Assembly (NCBI RefSeq): GCF_000622085.1
Contig: NZ_JHWL01000010.1
Span: 86,786-150,785 of the forward strand
Length of the DNA: 64,000 nt
Reading direction: 5' to 3'
DNA from: Butyrivibrio proteoclasticus P6B7
GTDB taxonomy: Bacteria; Bacillota; Clostridia; Lachnospirales; Lachnospiraceae
Position numbers and translations under genes: made by a program. The notes under the pieces are model-generated. The model saw only the letters and a program-made list of their open reading frames with translations. It had not been told where the DNA came from and ran no database searches. Shown piece by piece: positions 43,439-51,850 of this stretch; the first letter of the stretch is position 1, and each line of letters opens with the position of its first letter.

Positions 43439-44674
43439 TTAATCCCTACGTTTCGCAGCCAGGATCCCCAGCACATCTACAGTAATCCAGAAGTAAGCCA
43501 CAGCGTAGGCGAAGGTCACGATGTACATAGGAATGATATCTGCGCGGAACAGAGCGCGGCCGTAGCAAGCCAGTGAACACAGATTAACCAGAATCATAGG
43601 CCATATAATCTGCTTTCTACTAAGAATTGCGTAAGGAGTCAGGATCAAAAGCACCGCGTAGTCATATCTTTCGTGCATACCAGGAAGGAGCATCAGGCAG
43701 GTCATGCCGACCCAGATTGCCAGGTACACCACCATGCTTCTATCCATGGCATCGCGGTATCTGTAGCAAACAAATGCGATAAACACAAGCACTACCAACA
43801 GCAGCAGTATTGCAGCCTTGGACAGCAGTGCATCGTAGTCGTCAAAGCCCCAGTTATAAAGGTTAGGGAAATAAGAAACCATGCCGTAGCCCTCACTGGA
43901 GAGCTCGCCAGCCTGATCAAAGTAAGCCAGGTAAGTAGCCCTGATCCCGTGACGGCACAGAACCTCCGGCAGACCAGCAATCAGATAGATTGCCGGAATC
44001 CACAGGAATTCCAGTATGCTAAAGCTCTTTTTATCGCTATCGTCCTTGCTGACCTTGGAATATGTAGCGTAGCCCTCAGTCAGGTACAAGATCACAAGAA
44101 TTGGTAAAAAGATAATTGCCTGAAGCTTGAAGGCGAATGCAATGCCGTAGAAGACAAAGGCCCAGCGATAATTCTCTTTTAACAGATGGTAAAGTGAGAT
44201 CACCAGGAAACATGTGTAGACTGCGTCGACCTGCTTCCACAGCGCGCCGTTGAACACAACGAAGGGCAGGAATAATGTGAGAATTCCCGCAAACACAGAG
44301 TGGTGGCGGCGTCCCGTCAGCAGATAAAAGATCTTGTAAATAAAGAAGGCAGATATTGCCTCGAAAATGCCAGGAATAATGCCCAGTGGAAGCCATGGCT
44401 CCACTGGAAGAAGGCTGCAAAGCCAATAAATGATATTGAAAGGAACATAGTAGTCCCCGGGTGCGGACTCAAGCCCCTTCACAAGTCCGTACTGCCTGTA
44501 GTGTTCCACCCAGGCCTTGTAGTAGGTCTCGTAATCAGGGGAAAGATCTGTGTTTGGTAGCAAGCTGACTCTGATAAACACCGCAGCCGCCAGAACCACG
44601 ACCATGCAAAGCTCGAAGAAATACTTGTTTATTAAGTTCCTAAGTCCTTTATCAATTGCAAGCTTCTTGCCCAT
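43439..44674 (-). CDS. GT-C type membrane glycosyltransferase (3), mannosyltransferase-like
   Basis: A 411-residue protein with about ten membrane segments. The external loop LLPNTDLSPDYETYYKAWVEHYRQYGLVKGL contains the acidic pair and SPDY motif of GT-C enzymes, and LPFVVFNGALWKQVDAVYT is typical of Alg-type transferases (W-x-Q-x-D). AGGAGG precedes the ATG. It lies between the aminotransferase and the second GT-C gene, with a 24-bp gap from the former. Sugar and linkage cannot be read from the sequence. Confidence 0.8.
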   Translation of the reverse strand: MGKKLAIDKGLRNLINKYFFELCMVVVLAAAVFIRVSLLPNTDLSPDYETYYKAWVEHYRQYGLVKGLESAPGDYYVPFNIIYWLCSLLPVEPWLPLGIIPGIFEAISAFFIYKIFYLLTGRRHHSVFAGILTLFLPFVVFNGALWKQVDAVYTCFLVISLYHLLKENYRWAFVFYGIAFAFKLQAIIFLPILVILYLTEGYATYSKVSKDDSDKKSFSILEFLWIPAIYLIAGLPEVLCRHGIRATYLAYFDQAGELSSEGYGMVSYFPNLYNWGFDDYDALLSKAAILLLLVVLVFIAFVCYRYRDAMDRSMVVYLAIWVGMTCLMLLPGMHERYDYAVLLILTPYAILSRKQIIWPMILVNLCSLACYGRALFRADIIPMYIVTFAYAVAYFWITVDVLGILAAKRRD

Positions 44675-44698
44675 GGGGCCTCCTGTTCTTGATAGAAA

Positions 44699-45847
44699 TC
44701 AGATTCTAAATGCATTCACACATTCAATTACACGATCCTGCTCTTCCTTGGTCATGCCAGTGTAGATAGGAAGAGAGATTACTTCATTTGCGTAGCTCTC
44801 TGTAATAGGAAGTGCGCCCTTCTTGTGGCCAAGGTACTCATAGGCCTCTGAAAGGTGTGGAGGAATTGGGTAGTGGATCAGAGTCATCACGCCGTTTTCC
44901 TCAAGATAAGTCTTGAACTTATCACGTGTGTTAGGCTCGCCGCCAGTAGTTACACTATCTTTAGCACCTCCCTCAGTTGGAACTCTAAGAACGTACTGGT
45001 GCCAAACGCTTGTAGCGCCGTCGCGAACGGAAGGCTTGATAACAAGAGGATTGTTGATGTGCTCAGCATAGTAAGCGCCCAGCTGCTCTCTCTCCTTAGT
45101 GATGTCCTCCATGTGAGTGAGCTTAACTCGAAGGAGTCCAGCCTGGAGCTCATCAAGTCTTGAGTTAGCGCCCACAACCATGTTGTAGTAACGTTTCTCG
45201 CTACCGTAGTTACGGTAAATCTTCATAAGGCGCGCAAGCTCTGGATCGTTAGTTGTGATAGCGCCTGCATCACCGTAAGCACCCATGTTCTTTGATGGAT
45301 AGAATGAGAAACATCCGATATCACCAAAGCTTCCAGACATCTGGCCATTGAATAAAGAACCATGAGACTGAGCGCAGTCCTCAACAAGCTTTAAGTTGTG
45401 CTTCTTGCAGATTTCCTGAATCTTAGCCATGTTGGCGGTCTGACCATAGAGGTGAACCACAAGAATAGCCTTGGTCTTATCATTTATTTTCTCTTCAATC
45501 TTGTCAGCGTCGATCTGGTAGTACTCATCAGGCTCCACGAACACTGGAGTTGCGTCGTTGATGGTGATTCCCATTACGCTGGCGATGTATGTGTTGCCCT
45601 GAACGATGACCTCGTCACCCTTGCCGATTCCAAGAACCTTGAAAGCAAGCCACAGCGCATCAAGACCGCTGGCAAGACCAACGCTGTACTTGGTGCCAAC
45701 GTACTTAGCAAACTCTTCCTCGAAGGCCTCAACCTCTTTTCCCAGAATGTACCATCCTGAGCGAAGAACCGCGATTGCCTTGTCCTCGTATTCCTTCTGA
45801 TATCTCTCAAAACCGCGGTCCATGCGGCCCTGCATTATCTTTTCCAT
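44699..45847 (-). CDS. DegT/DnrJ/EryC1 sugar aminotransferase (FdtB/QdtB type)
   Basis: A 382-residue PLP enzyme of the SMAT family that aminates nucleotide-linked keto-sugars. Key regions are [43 protein letters not shown], the [21 protein letters not shown]-phosphate loop, and the Schiff-base Lys in [20 protein letters not shown]. With the 3,4-ketoisomerase gene two places upstream it suggests a dTDP-3-amino-3,6-dideoxyhexose (Fuc3N or Qui3N). No N-acyltransferase for the amino group is in the cluster. GAGGAG precedes the ATG, and the GT2 gene ends two bases before. Confidence 0.85.
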   Translation of the reverse strand: MEKIMQGRMDRGFERYQKEYEDKAIAVLRSGWYILGKEVEAFEEEFAKYVGTKYSVGLASGLDALWLAFKVLGIGKGDEVIVQGNTYIASVMGITINDATPVFVEPDEYYQIDADKIEEKINDKTKAILVVHLYGQTANMAKIQEICKKHNLKLVEDCAQSHGSLFNGQMSGSFGDIGCFSFYPSKNMGAYGDAGAITTNDPELARLMKIYRNYGSEKRYYNMVVGANSRLDELQAGLLRVKLTHMEDITKEREQLGAYYAEHINNPLVIKPSVRDGATSVWHQYVLRVPTEGGAKDSVTTGGEPNTRDKFKTYLEENGVMTLIHYPIPPHLSEAYEYLGHKKGALPITESYANEVISLPIYTGMTKEEQDRVIECVNAFRI

Positions 45848-45849
45848 AA

Positions 45850-46791
45850 TTACTTCTCCTCTTTATCCTCAGCTCTGTGCACTTCATCAATGATAAATGG
45901 CGGGCGATTTCTTGATTCCTCAAGTGCTCTCCAGATGTACTCACCCAGCATTGATAACATTATGAAAAGAGCTCCAAATCCAAATAACAGCACTGTCATA
46001 ATTGACGCATAACCCACGTGCGCCTCTGGGTTCAACACCTTTTCCCTGATAGTCAGGATGATTCCAACCAAAGACATAAGTGAGAAAATTGAGCCAAGTG
46101 TAGCCATGCACCTGATTGGGAAATATGAAAAGCTCATCATTGAATCCACAACAAGCTTAACCTTCTTGCCCAGTGTCCATCTGCCCTTGCCCACCTCGCG
46201 GTCCTTGCGGTGGAAGTAGATCTTCTCTGTCTTGAAGCCCACCCACATAACCTGCAGGGTCAGGGAGGAGTTCTTTTCATCCATCATCTTGAGAACCTCG
46301 ATGGCCTTACGATCTACAAGGTAGCAGTCGCAGCCGCCCTGTGGCATGTCCTTGTTGATGGTCTTGCGCACCAGGAAGTAGTAGCAGCCTGCAAAGAACT
46401 TGGTGATTGGATTCTCGTCGCGGGACTCACGGATGGCCAGAACCACCTTGTTTCCTCGCTTCCAGCTCTCGTACATCTCCAGAATCAGCGTAGAATCCTC
46501 CTGAAGATCCGCCTGCTTAGTCACTGCGCAGTCGCCGGTGCAAACAGAAAGACCAGCCAGAATCGCAGCGTGCTCGCCGAAGTTCCTGGACAACTTGGTT
46601 GCCACAACGTGTGGATCCTGAGCCGCTATCTTATTGATAATCTCCCAGGAATTGTCCCCTGAACCGTCGTCCACAAAGACAATCTCGTAATCGTCCAGCT
46701 TAGGCAGGACCTTCTCCTTCATATCCTCGTACAAAAGCTCCAGCGTGTCTGAATTCCAGTACACTGGCACAACAATTGAAATTTTACTCAT
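45850..46791 (-). CDS. Family 2 glycosyltransferase, GtrB/ArnC-like
   Basis: A 313-residue enzyme. The catalytic domain has [57 protein letters not shown] and [14 protein letters not shown], the GtrB/ArnC pattern with the metal-binding acidic motif. [23 protein letters not shown] precedes two C-terminal membrane segments. It should load a sugar onto undecaprenyl phosphate as donor for one of the GT-C proteins. The last codons are two bases from the aminotransferase start. Confidence 0.85.
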   Translation of the reverse strand: MSKISIVVPVYWNSDTLELLYEDMKEKVLPKLDDYEIVFVDDGSGDNSWEIINKIAAQDPHVVATKLSRNFGEHAAILAGLSVCTGDCAVTKQADLQEDSTLILEMYESWKRGNKVVLAIRESRDENPITKFFAGCYYFLVRKTINKDMPQGGCDCYLVDRKAIEVLKMMDEKNSSLTLQVMWVGFKTEKIYFHRKDREVGKGRWTLGKKVKLVVDSMMSFSYFPIRCMATLGSIFSLMSLVGIILTIREKVLNPEAHVGYASIMTVLLFGFGALFIMLSMLGEYIWRALEESRNRPPFIIDEVHRAEDKEEK

Positions 46792-46838
46792 GATTTTCCC
46801 TTATCTTATAATCTATTTCGCCGCCGAACTGCAATTGT

Positions 46839-47261
46839 TCAGCCGTTCTGATTGATTTCCTTAATGAACTCATCATAGTCCCTGATGTACTCGCCATCAA
46901 TATAGTGCTCACTTGCCAGCACCAAAAGAACTGAATCAGGTGAGAAATCGTACATCTCCTTCCACACCATAGGCGCCAGATACAGTCCCATTCTAGGTTT
47001 GTCCAGAACCACAACCTCCTTGGTCTTGCCGTCGTCCACCAGCACCTTGCTGCTGCCACTAACATTGATCAGCACGAACTTTGTGTACCTGTTGGCGTGG
47101 TTACCCCTCTTGATATCTGGGTCTGAGCCATACATGTAAAAGACCCTTCTAATATCGAAAGGAACGTCGAATCCGGAACCTTCCGCAACCACTAGATTGC
47201 CCCTTTCATCGCCAAATTCCTTAAATTCCAAAACTTTGTATTTGCAATTTGATACGTCCAT
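46839..47261 (-). CDS. Sugar 3,4-ketoisomerase, cupin (FdtA/QdtA, WxcM-like)
   Basis: A 140-residue cupin. FKEFGDERGNLVVAEGSGFDVPFDIRRVFYMYG, then KRGNHANRYTKFVLINVSGSSKVLVDDG and LYLAPMVWKEMYDFSPDSVLLVLASEHYIDGEYIRDYDEF match the WxcM/FdtA family, including the RGNHA motif with the catalytic His. These convert dTDP-4-keto-6-deoxyglucose to the 3-keto isomer, the substrate for the aminotransferase in this cluster. ATG 47261 follows GGGG. FdtA and QdtA products differ only at C4 and cannot be told apart here. The rmlA/rmlB genes that make the substrate are not in the window. Confidence 0.85.
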   Translation of the reverse strand: MDVSNCKYKVLEFKEFGDERGNLVVAEGSGFDVPFDIRRVFYMYGSDPDIKRGNHANRYTKFVLINVSGSSKVLVDDGKTKEVVVLDKPRMGLYLAPMVWKEMYDFSPDSVLLVLASEHYIDGEYIRDYDEFIKEINQNG

Positions 47262-47271
47262 ATTGCCCCTT

Positions 47272-48798
47272 TCAGTCCGAAACAAGTTTCACAGACTCTT
47301 TATTATAATATGTTGCCGTTGCTTTGTTAACCCACTCTTCCGGATCCCTGGTAATGTCAGTGTAGAAGAGAAGTTCCGGCTGCGCAGTGTGCTGCTTAAG
47401 CTCCGCATCCTTGATGCTGTCGTCCTCAAGGACCTCCAGGCGCTCCACGTTCTCAGCTTTGTAGGTTGCTGCCTCTCCGCTTGTGAGCGAATACAACGCA
47501 GATGTGCCGGTCAAGTACCGTGGATTCACGTAAACCGACAGCAGCATTCCGATGAACAGCATTCCCAGCAGCGAGTTAGCCATGAATACAAAGATCTGAT
47601 TTCTTGCATCCTTGTCAACAGCCGTAGCTCTGCCCTTTCGGATGGTCTGGCAGATCCAAATGGTGATGTAATGTACCAAAAGAGCTGACAACAAAATGAA
47701 CTGCACGTAAATAATAGCTTCCATGCGGCCTGCTTCAAAATTGCCTGTAGCATATAACGGTGGTGTAATGTTTGCCGCAGACATCAAAAGCACAAACAGA
47801 CTGAACAAGAATGGGTGTCTAAATCTCACCTTAAGTCCTGATGAGAATCTTGCGCTTATAAGTGCTATGAAAAGCAGCAATATCAACACTTCCCATCTCA
47901 CCCATTCGTTGATGCACAGGTCAAATACGTGATACACGGATCTGAAGATTGCAACCAACGGATTGATGGAGTCTACGCTGGCCCCACGGACCTTGTTTCC
48001 AGGCGCCACGGCGGATACCACCAGTCCCAATATATTGCAGATAGCAGGGAAAAGGACTTCAATCCTAACCTTAAAGGAAAGAATTGGCTCTTTTGTCCTA
48101 TCATGAACACCAGCAATGATGAGGCCCACCGACACGATTGCAAGACAAAGCGCAGTCATGTAGTTGGCTCCCCCAAGAAGAAATCCCAAAAGGCTCACAG
48201 CAACTAGGCGTGCGATACGCTTAGGCTTCTTAGACTCGTCCCCTGCTCCAGTGAACAGATTGAAGATCACCCCAAGCCACAAAAGACCTAGCCCGAACAT
48301 GAACATATAGTTAATGGCACCACTGTACCAATAGAAAGCTTCCGCTCTTATGCCGCCATTTGGCATGCTGTTGATCATGATCAGCAGCACAATCACAGCC
48401 ACCGCCTTGGCAAACTCAAGACTGAATCCGTAAACCTTCACGAACAGTGCTTTGAAGAACACCATTACGCCTGCAGTCAGCATGGTCAGCATGATAAGGC
48501 TTGTGAGCCAGTACCAGCCTTCGCCGAAGATGCTTGGGCACATGGCTGTCAGGGCCGATGAAAAGAAATAGCCAATCCAGTTCATGTAGTACCAACCGCC
48601 CATATAGATGGCATAACCCAGCGCTGCCAGCACACTGCCTGACTCCTGGAACTTCACATGAGTCTCATAGGCCATTGACAGGTCATCCGCCGACGGCCAG
48701 TTGAAGAACCCCAGAATTACCATAGGAATCACACTGCACAGAAAGAACGCCACCAGGCCGATATTCATTTTTTTGAGAAGAGTTGATTTGTCGTTCAT
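47272..48798 (-). CDS. DUF6056-like polytopic membrane protein
   Basis: About 508 residues with about eleven hydrophobic segments. FNWPSADDLSMAYETHVKF is an acidic first loop as in GT-C-like DUF6056 and GtrII proteins, and FYWYSGAINYMFMFGLGLLWLG is a family-typical segment. A soluble C-terminal tail of about 90 residues lies outside. The start is ATG 48798, five bases after the epimerase stop; ATG 48810 would overlap it. A role in decorating the polysaccharide is inferred from context. Confidence 0.7.
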   Translation of the reverse strand: MNDKSTLLKKMNIGLVAFFLCSVIPMVILGFFNWPSADDLSMAYETHVKFQESGSVLAALGYAIYMGGWYYMNWIGYFFSSALTAMCPSIFGEGWYWLTSLIMLTMLTAGVMVFFKALFVKVYGFSLEFAKAVAVIVLLIMINSMPNGGIRAEAFYWYSGAINYMFMFGLGLLWLGVIFNLFTGAGDESKKPKRIARLVAVSLLGFLLGGANYMTALCLAIVSVGLIIAGVHDRTKEPILSFKVRIEVLFPAICNILGLVVSAVAPGNKVRGASVDSINPLVAIFRSVYHVFDLCINEWVRWEVLILLLFIALISARFSSGLKVRFRHPFLFSLFVLLMSAANITPPLYATGNFEAGRMEAIIYVQFILLSALLVHYITIWICQTIRKGRATAVDKDARNQIFVFMANSLLGMLFIGMLLSVYVNPRYLTGTSALYSLTSGEAATYKAENVERLEVLEDDSIKDAELKQHTAQPELLFYTDITRDPEEWVNKATATYYNKESVKLVSD

Positions 48799-48802
48799 GT
48801 GC

Positions 48803-49909
48803 TCATCCATAGTACTGTTTGTACCACTCGGCAAATTTTCTAAGTCCGTCCCTGAGCGGTGTGTCAGGTTTAAATCCAAAATCTTCCTGAAGCGCCGTTA
48901 CATCAGCGTATGTGATCTCCACATCTCCAGGCTGCATAGGAACTAACTCCTTGTGTGCCTCGAAATCGTAATCCTCAGGCAGCACCTTGGCTCTGATAAG
49001 CTCCTGCTGCAGAATATCCACAAAATCCAGCAAATTCACAGGATCATTGTTACCAATGTTGTAGACCTTGTACTTAACACCATTCTCGTTTTCATCAGGT
49101 GCCTTCTGCATTACGCCGATCACACCCTCAACAATATCGTCAACAAACGTAAAGTCACGCTTGCAATTACCATAGTTAAAGATCTTAATTGTCTCGCCCT
49201 TTACAAGCTTGTTAGTAAATCCAAAGTAGGCCATATCTGGTCTTCCAGCTGGTCCATACACTGTAAAGAAGCGAAGACCTGTGCTTGGAATTCCATAGAG
49301 CTTGGAATATGAGTGTGCAAGCAGCTCATTGGACTTCTTAGTCGCCGCATACAGTGAAACTGGGTTATCTACCTTGTCCTCAACACTGTATGGAATCTTC
49401 TTGTTGCTGCCGTAAACACTAGAACTTGAAGCATATACCAAGTGCTGAACGCCCTTGTACTGGCCATCACCAGAATCGCCAGCACATCCACAACCACCAT
49501 TATCTGCTCCACCACATTCATCATATGAATGCCTGCACGCTTCAAGAATATTGTAGAATCCAATAATATTAGACTCAATGTAGGCATCAGGATTCTCAAT
49601 TGAATATCTAACTCCCGCCTGAGCAGCCAAATTCACTACAACTTCAGGTTTGAAATCATCAAATATCTTAGTAATCAACGCCTTATCAGCGATACTTCCC
49701 TCGATTAGCTCGAAGTTATCGCTTACGAGATGGGTTAATCTATCCTTCTTGATTCCCACATCGTAGTAATCATTCATGTTGTCAATGCCCAGAATCTTGC
49801 AGTCCTTGTACCTCTTAATCAATTCCATACAGAGATTAGATCCAATAAATCCTGCAGCTCCTGTCACCAATATTCTCTTATTACTTAAATCAATATTCTT
49901 TTCTAACAT
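48803..49909 (-). CDS. NAD-dependent epimerase, UDP-glucuronate 4-epimerase type
   Basis: A 368-residue SDR enzyme. NAD binding is ILVTGAAGFIGSNLCMELIKR, the active site is the S-x24-Y-x3-K arrangement YASSSSVYGSNKKIPYS...YAATKKSNEL, and LAAQAGVRYSIENPDAYIESNIIGFYNILEACR is the UDP-GlcA/Gal epimerase pattern. It would provide UDP-galacturonate for the polysaccharide. An unusual Gly/Cys-rich stretch, CGGADNGGCGCAGDSGDG, is inserted at about residues 132-150, before YKGVQHLVYASS. AAGGAAG precedes ATG 49909. Confidence 0.85.
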   Translation of the reverse strand: MLEKNIDLSNKRILVTGAAGFIGSNLCMELIKRYKDCKILGIDNMNDYYDVGIKKDRLTHLVSDNFELIEGSIADKALITKIFDDFKPEVVVNLAAQAGVRYSIENPDAYIESNIIGFYNILEACRHSYDECGGADNGGCGCAGDSGDGQYKGVQHLVYASSSSVYGSNKKIPYSVEDKVDNPVSLYAATKKSNELLAHSYSKLYGIPSTGLRFFTVYGPAGRPDMAYFGFTNKLVKGETIKIFNYGNCKRDFTFVDDIVEGVIGVMQKAPDENENGVKYKVYNIGNNDPVNLLDFVDILQQELIRAKVLPEDYDFEAHKELVPMQPGDVEITYADVTALQEDFGFKPDTPLRDGLRKFAEWYKQYYG

Positions 49910-49956
49910 AACTACTTCCTTACTATCATTTCTTATCCGCAGCACGTCACCCCGCG

Positions 49957-51381
49957 TCACTTCGCCCCTTTTCCGAACAGCACAACTCCCACAGTACTCA
50001 GCAGAATCTTGAAATCCTCCGTCAGTGACCAGTTGTCGATGTACTTAAGATCAAGCTTAACCACCTCATCGAAATCCTGGATATCACTGCGGCCGCTGAT
50101 CTGCCAAAGCCCAGTAAGCCCTGGAGTCATGGACAAACGACGGCGATAATGCTCGTTGTACTGCTTAAACTCTGCTTCTGTCGGCGGACGTGTGCCCACA
50201 AGACTCATGTCCCCCTTAAGAACATTGAGGAACTGCGGAAACTCATCAAGACTAGTCTTCCTGATAAACTTGCCCACCTTCGTAACGCGTGGATCGTCCT
50301 CCATCTTGAACATCAGGCCATTCATCTCGTTCTGCCCCTGCAGATCCTTGAGCCTCTCCTCCGCGTCGATATACATAGAACGGAACTTGTATATCTTGAA
50401 ACGCCTTCCGTTCTTACCAATCCTCACCTGTGAAAAGAAAACCGGCCCCTTGGAATCCAGCTTAATCGCTGGCGCCAGGAACAACGTAATAATCCCAGTC
50501 AGCACCAGACCTACAATTGCGCCGATGATATCTACAAGCCTCTTGATAATCAGCCTCTTGTAGCTTGAGTGGAACATGGAATACGTAATAACCGTGTAAT
50601 TCATGTAGTTATCCACACTTGTGGTAGCCTTGCCCACATCCGGCAGCTCCAGATTGTAGTGTGTGGTAACGCCCATCTCCTCGAACCCGCAGATGATGTC
50701 CTCCATCTCCCTCTGAGGAATATTGGGCGTATTGATGAACACCTCATCGAAAGGATCAGTGATCAAGCGCTCTGTGAGATTCTCGATTCCGTAATGCACG
50801 TGTACACCGTCGATATCCCATGTGTCACCAGCGCCTGCATGCCCGTCAACGCAGTAGGCTCTCACAACCCTCAGCCCCACGAACTTCCCAGCCTTCTGTA
50901 GCTTTTTTACCGTTTCCTCCAATAGCGCCCTCTCAGCCACTACCACCACACGAACCGCATTAGAATCGCTGGAAATATGTCTGCGATAGATCTTTTTAAA
51001 AATAATCCTGACAATGTAGGTAAGGACAACGTCCATCCAAATGTAGTTGACGATAACGTATCTGGACAGGATGTTGACCCATTTCAGGAAATAAACAACC
51101 GAGATGGAGCCGATGATGACAACCGCCACGAATCGAACCACCGACAAGAATTCAATGATATAGCCGCGCACCAGGAAATCCCTGTTCCAGTCGGCCATAA
51201 GAGAATAAACAGTACAAAAAAGCAGGAAAACTACGCACACCATGTAGTGCTGCGTCTTGTCTCCCCAGTCATTACGATTATTGTATCTAAGCCAAGTGGC
51301 AAAGCCATAGGTCGCGATAATGCAGACCATGTCTATGAACCACAGCATATATGTTTGTAAAGTTCTGTATTTTCCGCTCAT
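49957..51381 (-). CDS. Initiating undecaprenyl-phosphate sugar-phosphate transferase
   Basis: A 474-residue polyprenyl glycosylphosphotransferase like WbaP/EpsL/CpsE. Four or five N-terminal membrane segments, a CoA-binding-like middle domain (VRVVVVAERALLEETVKKLQ), a re-entrant helix (LVDIIGAIVGLVLTGIITLFLAPAIKLDSKGPVFFSQ) and the catalytic domain with KIYKFRSMY, KTSLDEFPQFLNVLKGDMSLVGTRPP and MTPGLTGLWQISGR. It attaches the first sugar phosphate to the lipid carrier and is first in the cluster, so the promoter should lie in 51382-51450. GAGGGAG precedes ATG 51381. Confidence 0.9.
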   Translation of the reverse strand: MSGKYRTLQTYMLWFIDMVCIIATYGFATWLRYNNRNDWGDKTQHYMVCVVFLLFCTVYSLMADWNRDFLVRGYIIEFLSVVRFVAVVIIGSISVVYFLKWVNILSRYVIVNYIWMDVVLTYIVRIIFKKIYRRHISSDSNAVRVVVVAERALLEETVKKLQKAGKFVGLRVVRAYCVDGHAGAGDTWDIDGVHVHYGIENLTERLITDPFDEVFINTPNIPQREMEDIICGFEEMGVTTHYNLELPDVGKATTSVDNYMNYTVITYSMFHSSYKRLIIKRLVDIIGAIVGLVLTGIITLFLAPAIKLDSKGPVFFSQVRIGKNGRRFKIYKFRSMYIDAEERLKDLQGQNEMNGLMFKMEDDPRVTKVGKFIRKTSLDEFPQFLNVLKGDMSLVGTRPPTEAEFKQYNEHYRRRLSMTPGLTGLWQISGRSDIQDFDEVVKLDLKYIDNWSLTEDFKILLSTVGVVLFGKGAK

Positions 51382-51494
51382 ACTCCCTCGCATGCACATA
51401 ATTAATCACCTTATATTATATCAAATCCCTGTAAATAAGCAATTTGAGGGAGGATTCTCTTGACACACTCCGCGAATCAATATATTCTTGAGTC

Positions 51495-51555
51495 AAGAAA
51501 TGGGTTTATTACTGGGTAGGGCCTCGGCCTGAAAGGACTTGCTCGTTTCTTTTTT
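51495..51555 (+). ncRNA. Tandem small RNA, copy 1
   Basis: Promoter TTGACA (51460-51465), 17 bases, TATTCT (51483-51488). The predicted start, 51495, is the A of AAGAAATGGG, which pairs completely, with wobbles, with CTCGTTTCTT (51542-51551); T-residues follow. An inner stem GGGC/GCCT closes a CTCG loop. The RNA is about 61 nt, has no plausible ORF, and shares sequence, start and structure with copy 2. Confidence 0.7.
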
Positions 51556-51643
51556 GTTTCTACCATTGGATCACACAACCATGTTCTCAATAATCAAAAA
51601 GTAATACATTGACATCTACCGCCATTGGAATTATTATAAAGTC

Positions 51644-51706
51644 AAGAAATGGTTTTTTTACTGAGTAAAGTCTTCGGACTGGAAAAGGTCGCTCGTTTCT
51701 TTTTTT
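51644..51706 (+). ncRNA. Tandem small RNA, copy 2
   Basis: Promoter TTGACA (51609-51614), 17 bases, TATTAT (51632-51637). The predicted start, 51644, is again the A of AAGAAATGG, which pairs with the terminal CTCGTTTCTT before a run of seven T. The inner stem is AGTC-TTCG-GACT; compared with copy 1 a U-A pair becomes G-C and an A-U becomes G-U, keeping the helix. Period between copies is 149 bp. It abuts the IS200/IS605 right end. Confidence 0.7.
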
Positions 51707-51708
51707 AT

Positions 51709-51850
51709 GTTCATGAACTACCCTCACCGACTCCACGTCGGAAAGGGTTTCTGTTATGCCGCAGAGCGGCATGACCCCGCACGATGCTCTATGCATCCTG
51801 CAGAACAGGGCATGTCCACTATGCCCCTATCCCATTGGCTTACCTTTGGG
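51709..51850 (-). ncRNA. Probable omega RNA (TnpB guide scaffold)
   Basis: It overlaps the 3' end of tnpB on its own strand and continues to the element's right end. Strong hairpins are TGCCGC/GCGGCA (51757-51771) and CCGAC/GTCGG (51727-51741), then GGTGAGGGTAGTTCATGAAC at the end. In this family the RNA would continue into flanking DNA as the guide, here the terminator of small RNA copy 2. Position and structure support it; the exact ends are inferred. Confidence 0.6.

Noticed and set aside
43673..44107. 144-codon plus-strand frame inside a GT-C gene
   Set aside because: Composition (His, Gln, Lys-rich without domain pattern) is that of a shadow frame of a hydrophobic protein.
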